NCBI RefSeq assembly: GCF_016097555.1
Contig: NC_054701.1
Coordinates: 607,049 to 671,048 of the forward strand
Origin: Gigantopelta aegis
Lineage: Eukaryota; Mollusca; Gastropoda; Neomphalida; Peltospiridae
Direction: 5' to 3'
Length of the DNA stretch: 64,000 nt
Shown: positions 22,801-33,840 of the stretch, piece after piece
How positions within the stretch are numbered: position 1 is the stretch's first letter
Layout: each line of letters begins with the position of its first letter
The notes under the pieces: generated by a model
Seen by the model: the letters and a program-made list of their open reading frames with translations, nothing else
What the model was told of the DNA's origin: nothing
Databases searched by the model: none
Position numbers and translations under genes: made by a program

Positions 22801-22928
22801 TAAATGGACAAGAAAAAGAATCAATCACCGTTGTGAGGTATAGATAAGGCAATTCTAACCCTCGGGTTGGAATAGCCTTATCTATACCTCACAATGGTGA
22901 TAGATTCTATTAATATATATTTGTCCAT
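22801..22928. repeat. Foldback element of about 127 bp
   Basis: Arms around CACCGTTGTGAGGTATAGAT / ATCTATACCTCACAATGGTG meet at a 1- to 3-nt centre near 22863. Each arm is about 58 bp with few mismatches. It resembles a tiny hairpin MITE. Confidence 0.85.
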
Positions 22929-23453
22929 ACATTTTCTACTCGACTCCAATATAACACAATATAATCAAGTCAAAGTAACTGTGTCATACATTTTCTACTC
23001 GACTCCAGTATAACACAATATAATCAAGTCAAAGTAAGTCATACATTTTCTACATGACTCCAGTATAACACAATATAATCAAGTCAAAGTAAGTCATAAA
23101 TTTTTTACTCGACTCCATTATAACACAATATAATCAAGTCAAAGTAAGTCATACATTTTCTACATGACTCCAGTATAACACAATATAATCAAGTAAAAAT
23201 AACTGTCATACATTTTCTACTCGACTCCAGTATAACACAATATAATCAAGTCAAAGTAACTGTGTCATACATTTTCTACATGACTCCAGTATAACACAAT
23301 ATAATCAAGTCAAAGTAACTGTGTCATACATTTTCTACTCGACTCCAGTATAACACAATATAATCAAGTCAAAGTAACTGTGTCATACATTTTCTACATG
23401 ACTCCATTATAACACAATATAATCAAGTCAAAGTAAGAGTCATACATTTACTA
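22925..23453. repeat. Minisatellite of 52-59 bp units, about nine copies
   Basis: The unit contains CATACATTTTCTACTCGACTCC and TATAACACAATATAATCAAG. Length varies by presence of AACTGTG before the next unit. It runs almost directly into the 48-bp array. Confidence 0.93.
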
Positions 23454-23517
23454 TGTGGGCTCCCATCATGACTTGTTACTTGCATCCCATGCAATGGTAC
23501 AATTAGGCCTATCGGGC

Positions 23518-26500
23518 ATGTTAGATGTGTTCTTACTTCACTGTGACTGCCGGTGTCTATGGTACATGTTAGATGTGTTCTTACTTCACTGTGACTGCCG
23601 GTGTCTATGGTACATGTTAGATGTGTTCTTACTTCACTGTGACTGCCGGTGTCTATGGTACATGTTAGATGTGTTCTTACTCCACTGTCACTGCCGGTGT
23701 CTATGGTACATGTTAGATGTGTTCTTACTCCACTGTGACTGCCGGTGTCTATGGTACATGTTAGATGTGTTCTTACTTCACTGTGACTGCCTGTGTCTAT
23801 GGTACATGTTAGATGTGTTCTTACTCCACTGTGACTGCCGGTGTCTATGGTACAATTAGGCTTATCGGGCATGTTAGATGTGTTCTTACTCCACTGTGAC
23901 TGCCGGTGTCTATGGTACATTTAGGCTTATCGGGCATGTTAGATGTGTTCTTACTCCACTGTGACTGCCGGTGTCTATGGTACATTTAGGCTTATCGGGC
24001 ATGTTAGATGTGTTCTTACTTCACTGTGACTGCCGGTGTCTATGGTACATGTTAGATGTGTTCTTACTTCACTGTGACTGCCGGTGTCTATGGTACATGT
24101 TAGATGTGTTCTTACTTCACTGTGACTGCCGGTGTCTATGGTACATGTTAGATGTGTTCTTACTCCACTGTGACTGCCGGTGTCTATGGTACATGTTAGA
24201 TGTGTTCTTACTCCACTGTGACTGCCGGTGTCTATGGTACATGTTAGATGTGTTCTTACTTCACTGTGACTGCCTGTGTCTATGGTACATGTTAGATGTG
24301 TTCTTACTCCACTGTGACTGCCGGTGTCTATGGTACAATTAGGCTTATCGGGCATGTTAGATGTGTTCTTACTCCACTGTGACTGCCGGTGTCTATGGTA
24401 CATTTAGGCTTATCGGGCATGTTAGATGTGTTCTTACTCCACTGTGACTGCCGGTGTCTATGGTACATTTAGGCTTATCGGGCATGTTAGATGTGTTCTT
24501 ACTTCACTGTGACTGCCGGTGTCTATGGTACATGTTAGATGTGTTCTTACTTCACTGTGACTGCCGGTGTCTATGGTACATGTTAGATGTGTTCTTACTT
24601 CACTGTGACTGCCGGTGTCTATGGTACATGTTAGATGTGTTCTTACTCCACTGTGACCCGGTGTCTATGGTACATGTTAGATGTGTTCTTACTTCACTGT
24701 GACCCGGTGTCTATGGTACATGTTAGATGTGTTCTTACTTCACTGTGACTGCCGGTGTCTATGGTACATGTTAGATGTGTTCTTACTTCACTGTGACTGC
24801 CGGTGTCTATGGTACATTTAGGCTTATCGGGCATGTTAGATGTGTTCTTACTTCACTGTGACTGCCGGTGTCTATGGTACAATTAGGCTTATCGGGCATG
24901 TTAGATGTGTTCTTACTTCACTGTGACTGCCGGTGTCTATGGTACAATTAGGCTTATCGGGCATGTTAGATGTGTTCTTACTCCACTGTGACTGCCGGTG
25001 TCTATGGTACAATTAGGCTTATCGGGCATGTTAGATGTGTTCTTACTTCACTGTGACTGCCGGTGTCTATGGTACAATTAGGCTTATCGGGCATGTTAGA
25101 TATGTTCTTACTCCACTGTGACTGCCGGTGTCTATGGTACATGTTAGATGTGTTCTTACTTCACTGTGACTGCCGGTGTCTATGGTACATGTTAGATGTG
25201 TTCTTACTTCACTGTGACTGCCGGTGTCTATGGTACATGTTAGATGTGTTCTTACTTCACTGTGACTGCCGGTGTCTATGGTACATGTTAGATGTGTTCT
25301 TACTCCACTGTGACCCGGTGTCTATAGTACATGTTAGATGTGTTCTTACTTCACTGTGACTGCCGGTGTCTATGGTACATGTTAGATGTGTTGTTACTTC
25401 ACTGTGACTGCCGGTGTCTATGGTACATGTTAGATGTGTTCTTACTTCACTGTGACTGCTGGTGTCTATGGTACATTTAGACTTATCGGGCATGTTAGAT
25501 GTGTTCTTACTCCACTGTGACCCGGTGTCTATGGTACATGTTAGATGTGTTCTTACTTCACTGTGACTGCCGGTGTCTATGGTACATTTAGGCTTATCGG
25601 GCATGTTAGATGTGTTCTTACTTCACTGTGACTGCCGGTGTCTATGGTACAATTAGGCTTATCGGGCATGTTAGATGTGTTCTTACTCCACTGTGACTGC
25701 CGGTGTCTATGGTACATGTTAGATGTGTTCTTACTTCACTGTGACTGCCGGTGTCTATGGTACAATTAGGCTTATCGGGCATGTTAGATGTGTTCTTACT
25801 TCACTGTGACTGCCGGTGTCTATGGTACAATTAGGCTTATCGGGCATGTTAGATGTGTTCTTACTTCACTGAGACTGCCGGTGTCTATGGTACATGTTAG
25901 ATGTGTTCTTACTCCACTGTGACCCGGTGTCTATGGTACATGTTAGATGTGTTCTTACTCCACTGTGACTGCCGGTGTCTATGGTACATGTTAGATGTGT
26001 TCTTACTCCACTGTGACCCGGTGTCTATGGTACATGTTAGATGTGTTCTTACTCCACTGTGACTGCCGGTGTCTATGGTACCTGTTAGATGTGTTCTTAC
26101 TCCACTGTCACTGCCGGTGTCTATGGTACCTGTTAGATGTGTTCTTACTCCACTGTCACTGCCGGTGTCTATGGTACATGTTAGATGTGTTCTTACTCCA
26201 CTGTCACTGCCGGTGTCTATGGTACATGTTAGATGTGTTCTTACTTCACTGTGACTGCCGGTGTCTATGGTACATGTTAGATGTGTTCTTACTTCACTGT
26301 GACTGCCGGTGTCTATGGTACAATTAGGCTTATCGGGCATGTTAGATGTGTTCTTACTCCACTGTGACCCGGTGTCTATGGTACATGTTAGATGTGTTCT
26401 TACTCCACTGTGACTGCCGGTGTCTATGGTACATGTTAGATGTGTTCTTACTCCACTGTGACTGCCGGTGTCTATGGTACATGTTAGATGTGTTCTTACT

Positions 26501-27931
26501 CCACTGTCACTGCCGGTGTCTATGGTACATGTTAGATGTGTTCTTACTCCACTGTCACTGCCGGTGTCTATGGTACCTGTTAGATGTGTTCTTACTCCAC
26601 TGTCACTGCCGGTGTCTATGGTACATGTTAGATGTGTTCTTACTCCACTGTGACTGCCGGTGTCTATGGTACATGTTAGATGTGTTCTTACTCCATTGTG
26701 ACTGCCGGTGTCTATGGTACATGTTAGATGTGTTCTTACTCCACTGTGACTGCCGGTGTCTATGGTACATGTTAGATGTGTTCTTACTCCACTGTGACTG
26801 CCGGTGTCTATGGTACATGTTAGATGTGTTCTTACTCCACTGTCACTGCCGGTGTCTATGGTACCTGTTAGATGTGTTCTTACTTCACTGTCACTGCCTG
26901 TGTCTATGGTACATGTTAGATGTGTTCTTACTCCACTGTCACTGCCGGTGTCTATGGTACATGTTAGATGTGTTCTTACTCCACTGTCACTGCCGGTGTC
27001 TATGGTACATGTTAGATGTGTTCTTACTCCACTGTGACCCGGTGTCTATGGTACATGTTAGATGTGTTCTTACTTCACTGTCACTGCCGGTGTCTATGGT
27101 ACATGTTAGATGTGTTCTTACTTCACTGTCACTGCCGGTGTCTATGGTACATGTTAGATGTGTTCTTACTTCACTGTCACTGCCGGTGTCTATGGTACAT
27201 GTTAGATGTGTTCTTACTTCACTGTGACTGCCGGTGTCTATGGTACAATTAGGCTTATCAGGCATGTTAGATGTGTTCTTACTCCACTGTGACCCGGTGT
27301 CTATGGTACATGTTAGATGTGTTCCTACTCCACTGTGACTGCCGGTGTCTATGGTACATGTTAGATGTGTTCTTACTCCACTGTGACTGCCGGTGTCTAT
27401 GGTACATGTTAGATGTCTTCTTACTCCACTGTCACTGCCGGTGTCTATGGTACATGTTAGATGTGTTCTTACTTCACTGTGACTGCCGGTGTCTATGGTA
27501 CATGTTAGATGTGTTCTTACTTCACTGTGACTGCCGGTGTCTATGGTACATGTTAGATGTGTTCTTACTCCACTGTGACCCGGTGTCTATGGTACATGTT
27601 AGATGTGTTCTTACTTCACTGTCACTGCCGGTGTCTATGGTACATGTTAGATGTGTTCTTACTTCACTGTGACTGCCGGTGTCTATGGTACATGTTAGAT
27701 GTGTTCTTACTTCACTGTGACTGCCGGTGTCTATGGTACATGTTAGATGTGTTCTTACTTCACTGTGACTGCCGGTGTCTATGGTACATGTTAGATGTGT
27801 TCTTACTCCACTGTGACCCGGTGTCTATGGTACATGTTAGATGTGTTCTTACTTCACTGTGACTGCCGGTGTCTATGGTACATGTTAGATGTGTTCTTAC
27901 TTCACTGTGACTGCCGGTGTCTATGGTACAT
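23518..27931. repeat. 4.4-kb minisatellite, 48-bp unit, about 90 copies, with higher-order structure
   Basis: The unit reads ATGTTAGATGTGTTCTTACT...GCCGGTGTCTATGGTAC. Variants: a 65-bp form with a 17-nt AATTAGGCTTATCGGGC insert, a 46-bp form with GTGACCCGG in place of GTGACTGCCGG, and CTTCA/CTCCA and GTGAC/GTCAC point variants. A block of about 483 bp repeats as a whole (23.52 kb onward against 24.00 kb onward, sharing a rare GCCTGTGTC variant). Because 48 is a multiple of three, frames stay open on the plus strand (MLDVFLLHCDCRCLWY) and on the minus strand (CTIDTGSHSEVRTHLT). The right edge encodes the end of the TLCD3-like gene. Confidence 0.97.
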
Positions 27932-28177
27932 TTTGTAAAATGCTCTGAATGCACCCCTGACCATCAAAAATAGCCAATAGAATTGAAATAGTAGAACGAA
28001 ACTACAGCCGAGACTGCACTTGATGGGGATAGTGCTTGGTACAGACAAGATGGAGATATTTGCGTGATTTGCGTATGTCCAGTAGAGGTAGGGAAATATC
28101 AGAACACGGCTGACGGCGAATGCAAAGATCATCAGAAGACTGGTCAGCACATACCACAATGTGTCCTTCAGTTTCAG
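27902..28177 (-). CDS. TLCD3-like: TLCD3/FAM57-type TLC-domain protein, last coding exon
   Basis: Host gene on the minus strand. The exon starts after a good acceptor (TGTATTTTGCAG) in phase 0 and encodes 91 residues: LKLKDTLWYVLTSLL, then AFAVSRVLIFPYLYWTY and PIKCSLGCSFVLLFQFYW, ending RGAFRAFYK plus nine more. From memory this matches the C-terminal half of the TLC domain of vertebrate TLCD3A/TLCD3B (FAM57A/B), multi-pass ER/Golgi or plasma-membrane proteins tied to ceramide and sphingolipid metabolism. At least two hydrophobic helices are visible. The last nine residues (MYHRHRQSQ) and the TGA stop come from a 48-bp satellite monomer, so the 3' UTR must lie in or beyond the array unless another splice is used. 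Confidence 0.85.
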   Translation of the reverse strand: MKLKDTLWYVLTSLLMIFAFAVSRVLIFPYLYWTYANHANISILSVPSTIPIKCSLGCSFVLLFQFYWLFLMVRGAFRAFYKMYHRHRQSQ

Positions 28178-28249
28178 CTGCAAAATACAATTAAAAACAA
28201 ATATCTGAAAAGGGTCTTACCATATTTAATGTTGGATTGGCAAATTTGA

Positions 28250-28475
28250 CGATACGATAAATAGAGGATAATAAATGAGTTACCAGTTATTATCAATAAA
28301 CGAGTTACCAGTTATTATCAATAAACGAGTTACCAGTTATTATTAAAATTTATGTCCCGAGTGAAATAATGTTTACTTGTTACAAGCTTTAGCGAGTGAC
28401 AAGTGAAAATTATTTCACTCGGGATATAAATTTGATAATAATTACTGGTACCGAGTTTGTTATTCTATTTATTAC
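28250..28475. repeat. Foldback element with tandemly repeated left end
   Basis: The arms (28326-28383 and 28396-28455) pair over about 58 nt: CGAGTTACCAGTTATTATTA...CCCGAGTGAAATAAT against its complement. The left end (ACGAGTTACCAGTTATTATC) occurs three times in a row from about 28276. The outer flanks also pair weakly (ATAAATAGAGGATAATAAATG). A hairpin MITE is likely. Confidence 0.8.
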
Positions 28476-28479
28476 CCCC

Positions 28480-30300
28480 AGCTGTTTGGGGGTTTTAAAA
28501 GCCTTTATTTTCGATATAGCCTACATCGGCTACACGTCCATGTATATAGAAACAACGTAAACTACTTTACTGTTCTGGGTATTGCTTTAACTTTGTATTT
28601 TATTCACGGTTCACAGATAATTTTCAAAACACAGAGTTCTATATATTCTGTAAAAAAATAAATCTATAATGAATTGCATTAAACTACCATTTTATTACAA
28701 GTTTAACACTCAAACCAGAAAGATGTATACGCTTTGCCAAATCGTGATGACGTCATATTTAGTACCGGCAAACATGATTGGTTTGTTGGCATTAAATCGT
28801 CCAATAGTAGTGTACGTTAAACCAATGCATGATAATTTCTGTGAGAAATTATGATTTTATAATTTTCGCTGTTATGAGTGCCTGCTGGGGTAATAATTTT
28901 GGATTAGCACTGATAAATCTAACAATATAAAGAATGAGAAAACATGATACTTTTTATTTTGGAAATAATGACCTTCTTATTGAAGAAGAAACCCAATTTG
29001 ATTAAAAAAAGAGAAAAAAAAGTATTTTTTCTTTGACTAATCACCATTCACATGTATGACCATATATTGTTATTGTCAAGCTGATGTCATCTAGAAATAT
29101 CTACTGCTGTGCTTTTATATCATGCTCTTGTAACAAAAATACATTGATTAATAACATAGTTTATTGTACAAAGAACAAAACAATCGGGCACAAGTCTGAC
29201 AACTTACGAGGCCCTCTTCTCTATACATACAATATACATGGCGAAATATATTACATAGCTGTAAATTTAAACTACATTTAAACAGTCAAAGATAACCAGT
29301 GAAAGGAAATATATTATATACAAAAGAATATCAAAGAAAAAAGGAGAAAAGAAATAGTGCTGCAAGAGATTACACAAATAGTACTTCACGTGTAGTCAAA
29401 CTCATTATCACTTCCAAATAATCCTTATGGTAATTTAAATTACACTTTATTAATCAAAACCATGAGTGTGTTTGATATATATTTGAACACAAGTAAATAT
29501 TTCTTTATTTTTAGCATTGTTTAATGTGTTTTGAGCAGATAACAGTAATTGTAAATCTGTTGGTTGAAAATGCTTCAAGGAATTACATAGAATCTGTCTC
29601 TGCTGTTCATTTGTTTTTACACTGAATTTAAAAATGGACATTGTTTTCTAACCTGTATACACAGTTACACGAAGGGTCTGTGTTAAGTTCACATCTGTAA
29701 AAATTGGCGTTAAAGGGCTACATCCATGTTGTAATCTTGTATGTAATATATTTTCTACTCTTCTCCCACAGGAAAAATAAAATGGTCCTTTATTTACCAT
29801 TGGCGTTACTGCTTTTTTTTTTAAACAATACTATTTCACACTTTTTAATTGCTGGGCTTAAATTCATTCCATAGATCAATTGCTGAACAAATAAATGATG
29901 ATTTTAATAAGCAGGTCCTAGCAAAAGGTGTAGATATGTCCTCCCGATTTCTTAACATATAAGGAACCCGTTCTTCTAATCTTTGTGGAATACAATTAGT
30001 TTAGAAATCGGGAGTCATTCCTTTCATTATTTTAAACATTGTACATTGTTTTTCTCCTTTCACTAAGTGTTGTTAGACCAGTCTCAATATATAGCGAATA
30101 TGTGAGTCACATTTAAGCATGCCAGTGATTACTTTTACAGCTTCCAATTGTACCTTTTTTTGTAAATTATGTGCGTTTAATTGGGAACAGCCATCCCAGA
30201 CAAATGAAAGTACTATATATTCGCATTTAATAACAGTCTGTAGTTCATTAATACTGAGAGCATTACCGATGCTGATGTGCATACATTTTGAATATGAACA
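28480..30300. other. Intronic DNA without a recognised feature
   Basis: AT-rich, with only short open frames and no splice-flanked exon that I can support. Confidence 0.45.
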
Positions 30301-30303
30301 GGC

Positions 30304-30570
30304 CATATGGTTAAGGACCACACAGATATTGAGAGAGGAAAGAGGAAACCTGCTGTCGCCACTTCATGGGCTACTCTTTTCGATTAGCAGCAAGGGATCT
30401 TTTATATGCACCATCCCATAGACAGGATAGCACATACCACAGCCTTTGATGTACCAGTCATGGTGCACTGGCTGGAGCGAGAAGTAGCGCAATGGGCCCA
30501 TTGACGGGGATTGATCCCAAACTGACCGCGCATCAAACAAGCGCTGTACCACTGGCTACGCCTCGCCCCC
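30304..30570 (-). mobile_element. tRNA-derived SINE, tail-truncated
   Basis: Reads like the 60367-60697 copy: GGACCACACAGATATTGAGAG, CGCCACTTCATGGGCTAC, GGGATCTTTTATATGCACC, and the tRNA-like head at 30500-30570. It lacks the AACATTTCCTTCC-side tail. A few bases of the head are missing. Confidence 0.85.
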
Positions 30571-31188
30571 TATAATTGAAATGACAAAAATGCAGTGATT
30601 ATGTCGTACGATTTACAACAGGCATGACGGCAATCAAGTTATTTGCCTTTTTTATGTATTGTGGCTTGAATACTGAATAAAGTTTGTCTCATCTCCTCTT
30701 GTAAAGTACAATGAGCTTATTGCAATCATCATCATCAGTAAGGCTGCAGCCTCAACACAGGCTTATACAGTCAATGTGTTTGCAGTGCTAATATTTGTAG
30801 CAGCCACTTTTTATTTTATTTTGTAACATATATTTTGTTCTTGCATTCAAAATTATTGGAAGGTATAAATCTGGTTTGGGCTGTTATAAACATTAGGACC
30901 GCAGAAAAAACAACACCTATACAGACACTGATATTCTGAACAAGAAAATATTTTTCAATATGTAATTTTACTCATCAGAAACATCTTACAATGGGAAATT
31001 ATGTTCAAATCATATACTCCAAGAGGTAGATGGCTGTAATGGGAATGGTTGGTAAGGAAGGTTTGACAAGCCTACTTTATGTAAAATGTGGTGATGTGGT
31101 GCTGTGGTGCTGTGGTGCTGATACCAAAAATAGCAGTCTTCTTGACCATTTGGCCACTTTTTGTATTAATCTTGACAGTTAAACTCCA

Positions 31189-31377
31189 GTGTGTGGATGG
31201 ATTTTGGATATTTGTGATATCATTATGATAGCAAACTACAGGTACCATGGTCCAGTTCCTTGCAATGCATTGCCAGGTTATAATGCTCTGACAGGATGTG
31301 ACTATACAGGATGCTTTGTTCAGAAAGAAAAAAAGTTAAGAAGTCAGCAGGCTTGGAGAGAACACTGTCTTTGTTGA
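31189..31377 (+). pseudogene. Degraded coding remnant with a GCDYT motif
   Basis: The frame contains HGPVPCNALPGYNALTGCDYTGCF. The ALTGCDYT segment resembles a motif I recall from repeated invertebrate proteins and, loosely, the GCDYT helix-hairpin-helix of XPG/FEN1-type nucleases. The frame closes after 62 codons; a tail reading DDDGNTDVDF near 32200-32240 may be the same protein's end. Function unknown; weak call. Confidence 0.3.
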
Positions 31378-31574
31378 TGGCAAGAGTGTTGTAGGAAAAG
31401 ATGCCTGTTCACTTCTTGGTCAGAGAACAGAATCATCTGTAAACGAGGCCAAGTTGAAAAAAAGGAAATCTTCCTACATAAAGACAAACCAACGGACCCA
31501 GTCTATTGGAGAAAATAAAAGCACTTGACGCAAGTAGTTTCCAACATGTGAAAGTTTGGTGCAAATGTCAATAC

Positions 31575-32048
31575 ATAGAGGATTCGTCACGAGTATTTTT
31601 TAATATGGAAAATATCAACCGAGTCTATGTTAATCGGTATTTGTCGAGGCTCTGCCGAGACAAATACCGATTAACTAGACGAGGTTGATATTTCACATAT
31701 TAAAAAACACGAGTAGCGAATTCTATTTATCCTATTATAACACTTCTAAAATAACATTCTAATTAATTTTTTAGTAAATCACAGTACAAAAGTCGCCGCC
31801 ATCAATAATATGACGTCATTACGATTAGCACAGATTAGTTTGACGTCACGCATTTTAAACAAATCTTTGAAAACGTTACGCTCAGGTACATGGGTCTTGT
31901 TGAACTTGGTTTATAAGCAAATGACCCATCCACAACAACACATTACCTAGAGACCTTGTAAATTTGCATACCATTATTAACCAGGTTAATAAAGTAAATT
32001 ATCACATGAGTTTATGACATGGATATCATGGGTAAGTTATAGGATAAA
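31575..32048 (+). repeat. Dispersed repeat with a foldback end, copy 2
   Basis: Inverted relative to 15710-16155 and more complete. It begins with a hairpin (31578-31735) whose arms of about 72 nt read GTCACGAGTATTTTTTAATA...ACCGAGTCTATGTTAATCGG and complement. The body carries GTTTGACGTCACGCATTTTA and CCTAGAGACCTTG blocks shared with copy 1. Confidence 0.75.
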
Positions 32049-33840
32049 TGCAATTATGTAGCACATCTAAGTGGTCTACAAAAGGACATTCAACCCACAT
32101 AATAATAATATTATGGTTAGACAGAGGACAAATGGAGGTTTTTTTCTACCACTGGTTAAAACCACTTTGTTTTTGATACCATGGTACCTGAAAGTGTTAC
32201 AGATAGATGATGATGGCAATACTGATGTTGATTTCTAGACTGAATATGATACTAATAATGACAGTTCTGATAATGTGTGACTAAAACCATTTATATTGTA
32301 TAATCTATTTTGGTTAAAACTGAACACTGATGATCATAAAATGCCAAATGATATATTTTATTTATGTGGCTTTATAAATGAGATTGTTCATGAGTTTTTA
32401 CATACTATTCATGTGGCAGACATGTACTTTCTGTAATTATAACATGGTAAACTTAGTTTTGTATTTCATGTCCCATAACTTCTTTTCTTCAGTATATTTC
32501 TTTCTGTACTTGGCTTGTGTGGTCAATTTCAAATTGCATGTTTTACCTGTGTGGGCAGTGAATACCTGTGACATCTCTTTGTTTCTTGTAAGGACTATTT
32601 TCATGTGCTGTCTGTGAAGACAGTGTTTTTAGTTTTGATTGGCCTGCTGACCATGACATGATCAGCTGATGTTAGAGGGTAGTCATTCTGCATTTATTGA
32701 GTTATACTGGATGGTGGTTTCTTTTGGGCTCCTGATATTTTGGTGTCCTGCATCTTAATATAAGAATTTATGTAAAGGTTTACAGTAGTCTATAAGTGAC
32801 GGTGGATATGGTTGAACGGAACATCTTAAACCTCACGGGTTTGAGATGGGTTTCGTCTCCGTGATCTGCAATAAACTGTGCAAAGCTTCATAACCAGTTG
32901 TTGTCATTTCGTGTACCGAGCACCCTGTTACATTCATATCAAGTACAATATAATTAATAATCCTATGGCAAATAACCATTTTGGCCTACAAATTGGCTAA
33001 ATCTGGTCAAATTGTAGCGACCTTCATGTGATTTCTGTTCTTTGCCTATACCTAGACCAAAAAATAGTACGTACTGTAAAATATTCACAAGCTAAGACTG
33101 TCCATACAAAAAACCGATTTGGCCATTTTTGGAATCAGCATTACTTTTTATATAAAGTAGGCTTGTCAAACATTCTTTACCTTTTTATATTTTGTATTTT
33201 CTGTCTAAATTTGGTTTCAGTACTTAGTTTTTTGTTATGAAATTGTACACGCTGTTCATAATGTATATAAATACATTTAAGGGTTAAGGTTACTATTCCT
33301 ATGGACAATAACTGGCCATATTGATGAGATTGTTATTGTTGATTTTAACCACAAAATAATGCTGTGAAATATTTAGAAGCTTATTAGTCACAGAATCAGA
33401 CCTTCTGTATAAATAACTCAATTTGGCCATATTTGGCAAAAAAAGTGGCCAAAATGGCAATTTTGTCTTATGTTGGGTTACTAAGACTGCTATTTTTAGC
33501 TTCAGCCCTCATTTTACAAACAGTAGGCTTGTCAAACCGTCCTTAACTACGATTCTGATTAAAGCCATCTACCTCTAAAACTAAAAAATGTTTCGTTATC
33601 AAATACTACATCTAATACAAAATTGAAAGCAAAACAACTGTATATTTTCATTAAAAATACAATCTTGTCTTAAGTAAATAATAATTAATGTGTCATTGTT
33701 GTGTTAAAATTAATGTAATAATTAGTATTTTCTGGCATTACTGAAATAAATATGGTCAAAAACCTAAGGATCACTTGACTGGTCACTGCAAGTGGTGCGA
33801 CGTGTGTTGATGTAAATGTAGTCTCACACCAACACAAACA

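Larger units (their letters stand above)
31010..33585. mobile_element. Decayed element bounded by inverted repeats of about 150 bp
   Basis: 31018-31160 and 33390-33585 are inverted copies (AGAGGTAGATGGCT, GGTTTGACAAGCCTACT, AAAAATAGCAGTCTT). A further related block lies at 32940-33190, in the orientation of the right end. Inside are a degraded coding remnant (31189-31500 and about 32190-32280) and a foldback-ended repeat inserted at 31575-32048. It is probably a DNA element with its own non-catalytic or unidentified protein. Confidence 0.5.

Noticed and set aside
23518-27931. CRISPR-like array
   Set aside because: Units are contiguous near-identical tandem copies with no unique spacers; the genome is eukaryotic.
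23423-27954. Long open frames with 16-residue repeats (MLDVFLLHCDCRCLWY and CTIDTGSHSEVRTHLT)
   Set aside because: They exist on both strands only because the 48-bp unit is a multiple of three; they shift with 46-bp and 65-bp units. Only the extreme right edge is coding, as the end of the TLCD3-like gene.
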